35,223 bases of DNA from Flavobacteriaceae bacterium UBA980. Its GTDB lineage: Bacteria > Bacteroidota > Bacteroidia > Flavobacteriales > Flavobacteriaceae. The translations under genes were made by a program, and so were the position numbers. Position 1 is the first letter of the stretch. Each line of letters opens with the position of its first letter. Positions 26,735 through 34,810 of the stretch are shown here, piece after piece. The notes under the pieces are model-generated. The model made no database searches, had not been told where the DNA came from, and saw nothing but the letters and a program-made list of their open reading frames with translations. The stretch covers positions 1 through 35,223 of the forward strand of contig DBBQ01000018.1 of the NCBI GenBank assembly GCA_002292265.1, given 5' to 3'.

Positions 26735-27394
26735 ATGAGAAAGAACGATATATACAAAAAAATAGTCTTGGGGATCTTGTTTGTATTTCCACTTTTAGTA
26801 TATCTTTTTTTTGCTTCTGGGAAAAACAACTTCGCCAAGCTTCCTATTCTAACAACTTCAATTGATGAGCTTCCCGAAAATTTAATTGGAAGTACACCCC
26901 AACTAAAAGAGCATATTACGATTTTGGGGTACTGGGGAGGTAGTTTAGAAAATAAAAAAGCTGAAGCCCTCAATCTGAATGAAAAGATTTACAAGCGATT
27001 TTACCAATTTGACGACTTTCAGTTTGTACTACTAGTTGATTCCAGCCGCGAGAATCAGGTTGAAGAACTAAAAAAAGATTTGAAAGAGGGAGTGGGAACC
27101 GACTTGTCTCGGTGGAATTTTGTGTATACCACAACAGAGGAGATCAAAACCCATTTCAAATCCCTTAAAACCCCTTTTTCATTGGATGAAAGCCACAGCG
27201 CTCCCTTTGTTTTTATTGTAGACAAAGACCGGAATCTCAGAGGCAGAAACGACGATGAAGAAACAGGAACCCTTTATGGTTTTGATGCGCGCTCTGTAGC
27301 GCAAATCAACAAGAAAATGATAGATGATGTAAAAGTCATCTTAGCTGAATACCGTTTGGCACTAAAGATTTACAATACGCAAAGAAACAAATAG
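26735..27394 (+). CDS. Membrane-anchored, cysteine-free Sco/thioredoxin-like protein
   Basis: A 219-residue protein with one N-terminal helix (about 9-28) and a periplasmic domain. Its order of elements resembles the Sco domain of the next gene: a start strand ITILGYWGG where redox proteins of this fold have their CxxC loop, a helix, FQFVLLVDSS, a loop with an SHSAPFVFIVDKDRNLRGR strand, and a final helix. It contains no cysteine at all, so it cannot do thiol chemistry or bind copper as Sco does. The stretch YGFDARS near residue 182 is otherwise not recognisable to me. Its stop is 2 bp before the sco start, so the two are co-translated. The start codon sits just behind a terminator hairpin, and the membrane helix requires this start. 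Function unknown; an assembly partner of Sco is an inference from position. Confidence 0.7.
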   Translation: MRKNDIYKKIVLGILFVFPLLVYLFFASGKNNFAKLPILTTSIDELPENLIGSTPQLKEHITILGYWGGSLENKKAEALNLNEKIYKRFYQFDDFQFVLLVDSSRENQVEELKKDLKEGVGTDLSRWNFVYTTTEEIKTHFKSLKTPFSLDESHSAPFVFIVDKDRNLRGRNDDEETGTLYGFDARSVAQINKKMIDDVKVILAEYRLALKIYNTQRNK

Positions 27395-27396
27395 TC

Positions 27397-28092
27397 ATGT
27401 CTAAGTTGAAATATGTTGGGCTTTTTTTGATTATTCTCATTTTTGGAATCTTATTTATTCCTAAAATTTTTACTCGAATCGCCGAACAAAAAGTAGTGGA
27501 TAGTAGTCGCTCTCAGTCTGCGCATCCCCTTCAGTATATTTTTTTGAATGGCGAAGCTAAAAAAGTTCCGGAATTTGCATTCTTAAATCAGGACAGCCTT
27601 TTGATATCCAACGAAGACTTTACAAATAAGGTGTATGTAGCAGAGTTTTTCTTTACCTCGTGCCCGAGCATTTGCCCCATAATGAACAAAAATATGAAAC
27701 GAATAGAAGAGCAATTTGGAGACCGAAAGGATTTCGGGATTGCCTCTTTTACTATCGATCCAGAACAGGATACGCCTACGGTTTTAAAAGTCTATGCGGA
27801 ATCCTATGATGTCTTTTCTCAGAATTGGCATTTTTTGACTGGAGAAAAAGAAACCCTATATACCCTAGCCAATAAAGGATTTAATATCTTTGCATCTGTA
27901 AATCCGAGAGTTGCGGGTGGATTTGAGCATCAGGGTTATTTTGCTTTGATAGATAAAAAAGGGTTTATTCGTTCCCGATCCGACTCTTTTGGAAACCCGA
28001 TTGTCTACTACATGGGCATTGATGAAGAAGATGTTGAGGTTCAGGAGGTTGACTTGTTAATGGAGGATATTGAAAAACTATTGAAAGAATAA
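27397..28092 (+). CDS. Sco1/SenC family copper chaperone for cytochrome oxidase
   Basis: Sco proteins deliver copper to, or reduce the cysteines of, the CuA site in oxidase subunit II. The 231-residue protein has an N-terminal anchor helix (about 6-22) and a thioredoxin-fold periplasmic domain. The copper ligands are all present: C89-P-S-I-C93 in FTSCPSICPIMN, and H178 in GFEHQGYFALID. The conserved DPEQDTP stretch is at 121-127. The protein ends in a short acidic tail. It lies 2 bp after the cysteine-free relative and 3 bp before the DUF420 gene, inside a run of oxidase assembly genes, and coxB in this window is the natural client. Confidence 0.95.
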   Translation: MSKLKYVGLFLIILIFGILFIPKIFTRIAEQKVVDSSRSQSAHPLQYIFLNGEAKKVPEFAFLNQDSLLISNEDFTNKVYVAEFFFTSCPSICPIMNKNMKRIEEQFGDRKDFGIASFTIDPEQDTPTVLKVYAESYDVFSQNWHFLTGEKETLYTLANKGFNIFASVNPRVAGGFEHQGYFALIDKKGFIRSRSDSFGNPIVYYMGIDEEDVEVQEVDLLMEDIEKLLKE

Positions 28093-28095
28093 ATT

Positions 28096-28629
28096 ATGCA
28101 AGAGCAAAGAGAAAATAAGGCAGCAAAATACAAACCTTGGGTTTGGATCCTTTCCATTGCAATTCCAAGTGTCGTTGCGCTCCTTTTTTTGGTACGGATT
28201 CCCAATGTGGCCCCGTTGCGTTTTTTACCCCCCATCTATGCTGCAATTAATGCGACTACAGCTTTAGTTCTTTTATTTGCATTCATCGCCATTAAAAGAA
28301 AAAATGTCCAACTCCATGAGGGATTGATGAAAACCGCTATAGGCCTTTCAGTTGTTTTCTTGGTAATGTATGTGGCCTATCATATGACTGCGGATCCTAC
28401 TCCTTATGGGGGAGATGGAATTCTACGAGGGGTTTATTATTTTATTTTGATTTCTCATATTCTACTTTCCATAGGGATCATCCCACTAGTATTAGTGACC
28501 TATGTTCGCGCTATCTCAAAACGCTTTGGCGAACACAAGAAAATTGCCGGTTATACCTTTCCTATTTGGATGTATATTGCGATAACTGGGGTGATTGTAT
28601 ATATGATGATTTCACCTTATTATGTCTAA
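28096..28629 (+). CDS. DUF420 membrane protein, CtaM-like oxidase assembly factor
   Basis: A 177-residue protein of the DUF420 family with five helices at about 15-34, 43-66, 78-97, 112-137 and 153-173. Four histidines sit at or near helix ends (H74 in QLHEGLMK, H96 in AYHMTAD, H121 in ISHILLS, H147 in GEHKKIAG). Such conserved histidines suggest heme or copper binding. In Firmicutes a DUF420 protein, CtaM, is needed for maturation of aa3-type oxidase, which fits the neighbouring sco and cox genes here. The gene starts 3 bp after sco and overlaps the following small gene by 8 bp. Family and context are strong; the exact step it performs is inferred. Confidence 0.85.
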   Translation: MQEQRENKAAKYKPWVWILSIAIPSVVALLFLVRIPNVAPLRFLPPIYAAINATTALVLLFAFIAIKRKNVQLHEGLMKTAIGLSVVFLVMYVAYHMTADPTPYGGDGILRGVYYFILISHILLSIGIIPLVLVTYVRAISKRFGEHKKIAGYTFPIWMYIAITGVIVYMMISPYYV

Positions 28630-28849
28630 AAAGTACTTTGTCTTCTTTTTTGCAGTCCTGCTCTTTTTTGGGGTAGGTGTGGACGAGGTGTCAGCGCAGT
28701 GCTCTATGTGTCGTGCCGTACTTCAGTCTGAAGAAGGACAGACTACAGCAAAAGGAATTAACAACGGAATTTTGTACCTTATGGCTATACCCTACCTCCT
28801 TGTGGGTTTAGTTGGGTGGAAAGTTTTTAGAATATTAAAAAAAAATTAG
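28622..28849 (+). CDS. Small secreted-side membrane protein with a CxxC motif
   Basis: A 75-residue protein with a signal-like N-terminus (residues 1-25, VSA before Q26). A C27-S-M-C30 pair comes directly after the likely cleavage point, then a polar stretch, a helix at about 49-69 and a lysine-rich end. If the signal is cleaved, the CxxC would lie at the very N-terminus of the mature protein on the periplasmic side, a placement that suits copper binding or thiol exchange. Its ATG lies within the last codons of the DUF420 gene (8 bp overlap), so production is probably coupled to it. I do not recognise a named family. Its place at the end of the sco-DUF420 run suggests a part in oxidase assembly. 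The 84 bp after it (28850-28933) contain no gene or clear terminator. Confidence 0.8.
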   Translation: MSKKYFVFFFAVLLFFGVGVDEVSAQCSMCRAVLQSEEGQTTAKGINNGILYLMAIPYLLVGLVGWKVFRILKKN

Positions 28850-28933
28850 CTGGGGATGTAACAAATCGGAGAGAGTTCAGTCTAATAAGATGAAACAATA
28901 ATCCCAGTCCTACTTTATAAAGTTAAAATTCCT

Positions 28934-29635
28934 ATGATTAAGTTGAATGATTTACACAAATCCTACAAAATGGGAGCCTCCTCATTGCATGTGCTCAAAG
29001 GAATTAATTTAGATATAGAAGAAGGAGAGCTTGTTGCCATTATGGGGTCTTCGGGTTCGGGAAAATCTACTTTGCTCAATATTTTAGGAATGTTAGATGT
29101 AGCAGATGAAGGAGACTATATACTTGATGAAGTACCCATTAAGGATTTGAACGAAACCAAAGCTGCAAAATACAGGAATAAGTTCCTGGGTTTTGTTTTT
29201 CAATCCTTCAATCTAATCAACTATAAAACTGCACTAGAAAATGTTTCCTTGCCTTTGTACTATCAGGGTGTTCCGCGTAAAGAACGACAGGAAGCGGCTT
29301 TGGATTATTTAGATCGAGTCGGATTAAAAGACTGGGCGACTCATTTACCTAGCGAGCTTTCCGGGGGACAAAAACAACGTGTCGCGATCGCCAGAGCGAT
29401 GGCTTCAAAGCCTAAAGTTTTATTGGCAGACGAGCCTACGGGTGCGCTAGATACCACAACTTCCTATGAGGTGATGGATTTGATTCAAAAGATAAATGAA
29501 GAGGGGAAAACTATTTTAGTGGTTACACATGAACACGACATTGCCCAGATGTGCAAACGTATTGTACAACTTAAAGACGGTGTCATCATTGAAGACAGTA
29601 AAATAAAACAAGTTCTAGCTTCATCCTATGTTTAA
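28934..29635 (+). CDS. ABC transporter ATP-binding protein, MacB/LolD type
   Basis: The 233-residue ATPase energises the two permeases that follow. Its motifs are complete: Walker A GSSGSGKS (38-45), Q-loop Q90, signature LSGGQ (142-146), Walker B KVLLADEPTGALD (161-173, catalytic E167) and the switch histidine H199. The DEPTGALD form and overall sequence place it in the group of FtsE, LolD and MacB, whose partners are FtsX-like permeases acting on periplasmic substrates. The last 8 bp (ATGTTTAA) contain the start of the first permease, so subunit amounts are probably coupled. The order ATPase-permease-permease-adaptor-channel indicates a tripartite efflux pump rather than lipoprotein sorting, although the ATPase alone cannot distinguish them. 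Confidence 0.94.
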   Translation: MIKLNDLHKSYKMGASSLHVLKGINLDIEEGELVAIMGSSGSGKSTLLNILGMLDVADEGDYILDEVPIKDLNETKAAKYRNKFLGFVFQSFNLINYKTALENVSLPLYYQGVPRKERQEAALDYLDRVGLKDWATHLPSELSGGQKQRVAIARAMASKPKVLLADEPTGALDTTTSYEVMDLIQKINEEGKTILVVTHEHDIAQMCKRIVQLKDGVIIEDSKIKQVLASSYV

Positions 29636-30857
29636 CAGAGACCGTTGGAGAGAAATATTTGATACCATCAGTAAAAACAAGCTCCGTACGTTTTTATCTG
29701 GGTTTACCGTGGCTTTAGGAATCTTTATCTTCATCATACTTTTTGGTCTTGGGAACGGCTTAAAAAATACATTTCAAGAATTCTTTCTGGACGATGCGAG
29801 CAATACTATTTTTATCTATCCCGGCAAAACTTCAGAGCCTTACAAGGGTTTTAAGGCCAATCGAAGAATCGAATTTAAAAATGAGGATTTAAAAGAAATT
29901 GATGAGAATTTTACCTTTTTTATAGAGTATCTGACCCCTAGAATTACGAGATCCGCTCTGACACGATATAAAAATGAGAGCAATACCTATCCCACCAGAG
30001 CAGTAGCTCCAGGACATCAATTTATAGAAAAAACAATCCTGATGAAAGGAAGGTATATCAATCCATCTGACTTAGAAGAAAAAAAGAAAAGTGCTGTAAT
30101 TGGTAGGCTGGTCGCAAAAGACTTGTTTAAAGGGGAAGATCCCATTGGAAAATACATCAATATCGGAACCATTGCTTTTAAAGTCATTGGCGTTTTTCAG
30201 GATGATGGGGGAGACAACGAAGAACGAAATATTTACATTCCCTACACAACCCGCCAACTTATAGAAAAAAGTAACGATAAGGTAGATCAAATTATAGTAA
30301 CCTTTAGAAAAGAGTTGGGCCATGCGGGAGCCTTAGCACTAGAAAAGTCATTAAAGAACTATTTTAAGGAAAAAAAATCCATTGCTCCAAGCGATCCTAA
30401 TGGAGTGTACTTTCAAAACCTTACAGACGATTTAAAGCAAAGCCAACAATTTGCAGTCGTTCTCCAATTAATTGTAAGTTTCGTAGGTCTCGGGACACTG
30501 ATCGCTGGAATCATAGGAATATCCAATATTATGGTATTTGTGGTTAAGGAGCGGACAAAAGAATTAGGTATTCGAAAAGCGCTAGGGGCTACCCCAATTT
30601 CCGTAATTCAAATGATTTTACAAGAATCTGTTTTTATTACCACAATTTCGGGATACATCGGTCTTTTTTTAGGAATTTTAGTATTGGAAAATATTGGTCT
30701 TACCTTAGAAGAGTACTTCATAAAAAATCCGTTTATCGATTTTGGAACTGCCTTTGCTGCCACATTGGTATTGATCATTTTTGGAGCCGTTGCAGGTTAC
30801 ATTCCTGCCAAAAGAGCCTCGAGTATAAAACCTATAGTTGCCCTAAGAGATGAATAG
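29628..30857 (+). CDS. MacB-like FtsX-domain permease, first of a pair
   Basis: A 409-residue permease with the MacB layout: a short cytoplasmic helix (RDRWREIFDTISKNKLRTFL), TM1 at about 21-43, a large periplasmic domain of about 45-275, and the three-helix FtsX domain at about 278-400. The coupling helix region reads VVKERTKELGIRKALGATPISV. The C-terminus IPAKRASSIKPIVALRDE is typical. It overlaps both the ATPase gene (8 bp) and the second permease gene (8 bp, ATGAATAG). The pair shows the same plan but clearly diverged sequences, so the pump is probably a heterodimer rather than the homodimer of classic MacB, which is also fused to its ATPase. The substrate is unknown. Confidence 0.92.
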   Translation: MFNRDRWREIFDTISKNKLRTFLSGFTVALGIFIFIILFGLGNGLKNTFQEFFLDDASNTIFIYPGKTSEPYKGFKANRRIEFKNEDLKEIDENFTFFIEYLTPRITRSALTRYKNESNTYPTRAVAPGHQFIEKTILMKGRYINPSDLEEKKKSAVIGRLVAKDLFKGEDPIGKYINIGTIAFKVIGVFQDDGGDNEERNIYIPYTTRQLIEKSNDKVDQIIVTFRKELGHAGALALEKSLKNYFKEKKSIAPSDPNGVYFQNLTDDLKQSQQFAVVLQLIVSFVGLGTLIAGIIGISNIMVFVVKERTKELGIRKALGATPISVIQMILQESVFITTISGYIGLFLGILVLENIGLTLEEYFIKNPFIDFGTAFAATLVLIIFGAVAGYIPAKRASSIKPIVALRDE

Positions 30858-32124
30858 TTTAAAAGTAATTTTCGACCGAGATACATGGCAAGAAATTTTT
30901 GGATCAATTTCTAAAAACAAAACTCGTACTGTCATTACTGTGATTGGTGTACTGTGGGGAATTTTTATCTACGTTGCACTTTCTGGTGCTGCAAAAGGTC
31001 TGGATAACGGTTTTGAAAGAGAGTTTGAAAACATTGCGATGAACTCCATGTTTGTTTGGGCACAGCGGACTAGCATTCCCTACGACGGATTTAAAATTGG
31101 ACGTAGAATAGAGCTCAAACTTTCCGATATTGATTATATCAAACAACGTATTCCTGAAGTGGAATTTATTGCGCCTCGAAATGCCAGAGGTGTATTTGGT
31201 GGATCCACTCCTCAGGTAGTACGTAAAAATAAGTCCAGTAATTACAATGTCTATGGAGATTTTCCTGAATACACGAAAATTGCAACCAAAAAAATCTATA
31301 AAGGAGGTCGATTTATCAACGAAGAAGACATAAAATACCGACGCAAGGTTTGTGTGATTGGAGAACGAACCCAAACTGAACTTTTTGAAAAAGAGGAAAA
31401 TCCCATCGGACAATACATTCGAATAGACAACATTTATTTTCAAGTCATTGGAGTTCATAAGTATGTTCCGGGAGGGGGATTTGAAAGTGATGGAGACATC
31501 TTTATTCCTTTTGAAACCTACCGAAAAATTTATAATTCAGGAGATCGAGTTCAATGGTTGACTATTGCTGCCTATGACGATGCAGATGTAGTGGCGGTAG
31601 AAAAAGACATCAAAGCAGCACTGAAGCGAGTCCACAGAGTTTCTCCAGATGACGAACGCGCCTTTGGAGGATTTAATCTAGGTGAAATTTTCAATAAAAT
31701 TGTAGGTTTTTCTAAAGGGATGACCTTGTTGTCTTTGATTGTAGGAATTGCAACCATTATTGCTGGAGTAATTGGAATTGGAAACATCCTATTGATTTCA
31801 GTCAAGGAGCGCACCAAAGAACTGGGTGTGAGAAGAGCCTTAGGAGCCACCCCAGGGGAAGTGCGCAATCAAATTATTTTAGAGTCTGTATTTTTAACTG
31901 TCATTGCGGGAATCCTAGGAATCATCTTGGGAGCCCTTGTTCTTTTTGGGATCAATGCAGCCACGCAAGACTTAACCGATTTTCCTTATACCAATCCAAC
32001 CGTTCCCATCCCATTTATTTTGGGAGCTTTGTTTATCATGGTATTTCTGGGAACACTCATCGGACTGATTCCTGCTCAACGAGCAGTAAGTATAAAACCC
32101 ATTGACGCATTAAGAGAAGAATAA
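30850..32124 (+). CDS. MacB-like FtsX-domain permease, second of a pair
   Basis: A 424-residue paralogue of the preceding permease with the same order of parts: cytoplasmic helix (RDTWQEIFGSISKNKTRTVI), TM1 at about 28-50, a periplasmic domain of about 52-285, and three C-terminal helices. Conserved landmarks include SVKERTKELGVRRALGATPGEV and the end IPAQRAVSIKPIDALREE. Its periplasmic domain differs most from the first copy, including a VPGGGFESDGDIFIPFETY stretch, as expected when two subunits contribute different faces to substrate or adaptor. The start lies in the last 8 bp of the first permease gene, and the adaptor gene follows 21 bp after its stop. Confidence 0.92.
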   Translation: MNSLKVIFDRDTWQEIFGSISKNKTRTVITVIGVLWGIFIYVALSGAAKGLDNGFEREFENIAMNSMFVWAQRTSIPYDGFKIGRRIELKLSDIDYIKQRIPEVEFIAPRNARGVFGGSTPQVVRKNKSSNYNVYGDFPEYTKIATKKIYKGGRFINEEDIKYRRKVCVIGERTQTELFEKEENPIGQYIRIDNIYFQVIGVHKYVPGGGFESDGDIFIPFETYRKIYNSGDRVQWLTIAAYDDADVVAVEKDIKAALKRVHRVSPDDERAFGGFNLGEIFNKIVGFSKGMTLLSLIVGIATIIAGVIGIGNILLISVKERTKELGVRRALGATPGEVRNQIILESVFLTVIAGILGIILGALVLFGINAATQDLTDFPYTNPTVPIPFILGALFIMVFLGTLIGLIPAQRAVSIKPIDALREE

Positions 32125-32145
32125 AACCATTTATATAACTAACCC

Positions 32146-33279
32146 ATGAAAATTTTAAAATACATCGGAATTGCACTATTAGTCTTCGGTGCTTTGTTTG
32201 CCGCAGCTTTTTTTATTAAGACCAACAACAAGTCTGCGATTGTTTATGATACCCAAACGGTCATTACTACTTCCATAGAAAGGAAAACTGTAGTGACGGG
32301 AAAAGTAATCCCCGAAGATGAAGTTGAAATTAAACCTCAGATCCAAGGAATTATCGAAGCACTCTTTGTCGAAGAAGGAGATCTTGTAAATACTGGAGAC
32401 CTTTTAGCTAAAATTAAGGTCGTCCCTAACGAACAAAATCTAAACAGTGCCGAAGGGCGATTGGCAAATTCTAGAATTGTACTCAAAAATGCAGAGATAG
32501 AGTTAAACAGAAATAAAGATCTCTATGAAAAAGGGATCATTTCGAAGCAGAATTTTGACAATGTACAATTGCGTTTTAACCAATCAAAACAAGATGTTTC
32601 CAATGCGGTTTCTGATTTGCAAATTATACGCTCAGGATCGAAAGGGGGTGCTGCTTCTGCCAATACAAACATCCGTGCTACAGTTCCTGGAACGGTTCTA
32701 GAAATCCCTGTAGAAGAAGGGTTTCAAGTCATTGCGAGTAACAGTTTTAACGCAGGAACAACTATAGCGACCATTGCGGATTTAAACAAGATGATTTTTG
32801 AAGGAAAAGTAGATGAAGCAGAAGTAGGAAAGTTGCGCGTGGGCATGCCCTTAGAAGTGAATTTAGGAGCTATTGAAGACCAAGCCCTGGAAGCCCAGCT
32901 AAAATTTATTGCTCCTAAAGGAAACGAGGAACAGGGAGCGGTGCAGTTTATCATTGAAGCAGATCTATTTTTAAACGATTCTATTTTTGTCCGTGCGGGC
33001 TACAGTGCAAACGCCTCATTGGTATTAGAACGTAAAGACAGCATTATGGCTATCCCTGAAGCTTTGTTGCAGTTTGATCGAGAAACAGAAGAGCCCTATG
33101 TAGAGGTACAGACCGAAGATCAAAAATTTGACCGTAGGGATGTTGAAATTGGAATTTCTGATGGAGTCAATGTGGAAATAATTTCTGGTTTGACCAAAGA
33201 AGATCAAATCAAGGTTTGGAATAAAACAGAGCCGATAAAAAAAGGTGAAGAAGAAGAATCAGCTACAGAGAACCAATAA
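32146..33279 (+). CDS. Periplasmic adaptor (membrane fusion) protein, MacA/HlyD type
   Basis: A 377-residue protein that should bridge the permease pair in the inner membrane and the outer membrane channel. An N-terminal anchor helix is at about 5-24. The first lipoyl half follows (about 58-92, PQIQGIIEALFVEEGDLVNTGD), then a coiled-coil hairpin of about 96-163, then the second lipoyl half (about 176-210, ATVPGTVLEIPVEEGFQV). The beta-barrel and membrane-proximal domains reach to about 360, and a short acidic tail with EEEE closes the protein. This is the MacA plan. It lies 21 bp after the second permease gene and 35 bp before the channel gene, on the same strand. Confidence 0.93.
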   Translation: MKILKYIGIALLVFGALFAAAFFIKTNNKSAIVYDTQTVITTSIERKTVVTGKVIPEDEVEIKPQIQGIIEALFVEEGDLVNTGDLLAKIKVVPNEQNLNSAEGRLANSRIVLKNAEIELNRNKDLYEKGIISKQNFDNVQLRFNQSKQDVSNAVSDLQIIRSGSKGGAASANTNIRATVPGTVLEIPVEEGFQVIASNSFNAGTTIATIADLNKMIFEGKVDEAEVGKLRVGMPLEVNLGAIEDQALEAQLKFIAPKGNEEQGAVQFIIEADLFLNDSIFVRAGYSANASLVLERKDSIMAIPEALLQFDRETEEPYVEVQTEDQKFDRRDVEIGISDGVNVEIISGLTKEDQIKVWNKTEPIKKGEEEESATENQ

Positions 33280-33314
33280 ACCTTAGGTTTCATAAAAAAA
33301 CAACCCAACCGACT

Positions 33315-34733
33315 ATGAGAACATTGCTAAGCTTTTTACTTTCTCTTACAGTACTGACGACGCTCTCTGCACAGGTCAAAAAATATACTTTAGAAGAGTG
33401 TGTTTTGATTGCCCTAGAGAAAAACATCAGTATCCAACAGTCCGAACTTGATTTAGAGGGTGCTGAGATAGACAAGGCAGATGCCTATGGAAACTTTTTT
33501 CCACGAATCAACGCCCAATCCCAACACATTTGGAACAACGGTCTAAGTCAAAACATTACCAATGGATTGATTGAAAACCTGACGACTCAATTTTCATCTT
33601 TTGGAGGAAATGTAGGAGTCACTTTATTTAGTGGAAAACAAAATACCAATCAGTTGGCGCGAGCCAATTTGAACATTATTGCACGACAATACCAGTTAGA
33701 AGACATGAAAGATGACATCAGTCTTTTTGTAGCAAACTCGTATTTGCAAGTGATGTTCAACAAAGAGTTGGAACAGGTTCAGCGCTATCAGCTTGAGTTG
33801 GCAAAGCAAGAGCTGGAGCGGACACAATTGCGCATCGAGGCGGGAGTGCAAACCCAAGTAGAAATTTATGAAATTGAGGCTAATTTGGCAGCACAAGAGC
33901 AGGCTTTGGTTCAAGCCGAAAACGCTTCGCGTCTTTCGCGAATCAGTTTGGCACAATTGCTACTCATAACAGATTACGAAACTTTTGATATCGCAGATGT
34001 AGATTATGTTGTTCCGCTATCCCAAATTCTCTTGGAGCAGCCGAAAAACATCTATGAAAAAGCATTGACTTTTAGAAACGACATCAAAGTAGGGGCTACC
34101 AATATTGAGATTGCGAAAAAAGATATTGATTTGGCTAAAGGTTCATTAATGCCTACCCTCAGCGCGTTTTACAACTACAATACTCGTATTTCCTATAGCG
34201 ATCGGTTTTTAGAAACGGGAAATCTCATCGAAACTCCAATTGGTGTGGTAAAAGAAAACGGAGCTTTGGTTGTAAGTCAATTTCCAGAACGCACCGTGGC
34301 AGACCCCTTGCCCTTTGTAGATCAGTTTCGTCAAAACGATGGACACAGTTACGGTTTGTCTTTAAATATTCCCATTTTTAACGGCTTGTCCGTTAAAAAC
34401 AATATCAAGAGAAGAAAATTAAACCTCAAACGATCTGAAAATCAGTTTGAACAAAGCAAATTGGATTTGGAAAATACCATCAATCAAGCCTATAACAATG
34501 CACAAGGTGCTTACAAGTTTTTAGAGGCTTCCGAAAAAACCCTCAAGGCCAGAAGAGAAGCCTATCTCATGGCAGAAAAGCAGTTTGAAGCAGGCGTGAC
34601 CAACTCGTATGACTTTATTCAAACCAAACAACGTTATGAAATTGCTGCTTCCGACAATGTTCGGGCCAAGTATGATTATATCTTTAAATTAAAGGTTTTA
34701 GAATTTTATTTTGGTTTAGAAATCTCAATTTAA
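33315..34733 (+). CDS. TolC-family outer membrane efflux channel
   Basis: A 472-residue outer membrane factor that forms the trimeric exit duct. A signal peptide (residues 1-19, ending LSA before Q20) is followed by KYTLEECVLIALEKN, the usual N-terminal helix of the family. Two repeats of long alpha-helices follow (about 45-215 and 255-465) with beta-strand segments such as GGNVGVTLFSGKQN (about 97-110) and GHSYGLSLNIPIFNGLSVKNN (in the second half), the expected duplicated barrel plus tunnel plan. The FEAGVTNSYDFIQTKQRY stretch near the end is typical. It is the last gene of the efflux operon. No clear terminator is seen in the 77 bp after its stop. Confidence 0.93.
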   Translation: MRTLLSFLLSLTVLTTLSAQVKKYTLEECVLIALEKNISIQQSELDLEGAEIDKADAYGNFFPRINAQSQHIWNNGLSQNITNGLIENLTTQFSSFGGNVGVTLFSGKQNTNQLARANLNIIARQYQLEDMKDDISLFVANSYLQVMFNKELEQVQRYQLELAKQELERTQLRIEAGVQTQVEIYEIEANLAAQEQALVQAENASRLSRISLAQLLLITDYETFDIADVDYVVPLSQILLEQPKNIYEKALTFRNDIKVGATNIEIAKKDIDLAKGSLMPTLSAFYNYNTRISYSDRFLETGNLIETPIGVVKENGALVVSQFPERTVADPLPFVDQFRQNDGHSYGLSLNIPIFNGLSVKNNIKRRKLNLKRSENQFEQSKLDLENTINQAYNNAQGAYKFLEASEKTLKARREAYLMAEKQFEAGVTNSYDFIQTKQRYEIAASDNVRAKYDYIFKLKVLEFYFGLEISI

Positions 34734-34754
34734 TCGGTTCTTATTTTCTCGCTA

Positions 34755-34785
34755 TTTGGAGAAAACTAGGCTTTATTGTACCTTG
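34755..34785 (+). promoter_or_regulatory. Possible promoter for the PhyH-like gene
   Basis: TTTG (34755-34758) and TACCTTG (34779-34785) approximate the Bacteroidota -33/-7 pair with a 20 bp spacer; the -7 part differs from TAnnTTTG by one base. The next ATG is at 34811. Confidence 0.35.
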
Positions 34786-34810
34786 AGTTGAACTCTAAAT
34801 TACACCCAAA

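Noticed and set aside
28850..28933. CTGGGGAT and ATCCCAG arms as a terminator between the CxxC gene and the ABC operon
   Set aside because: The arms are imperfect, about 40 bases apart and not followed by a T-run.
30904..31458. Long minus-strand frame (184 codons) opposite the second permease
   Set aside because: The + strand permease is intact and has the expected fold plan; the antisense product is low-quality sequence without a start context.
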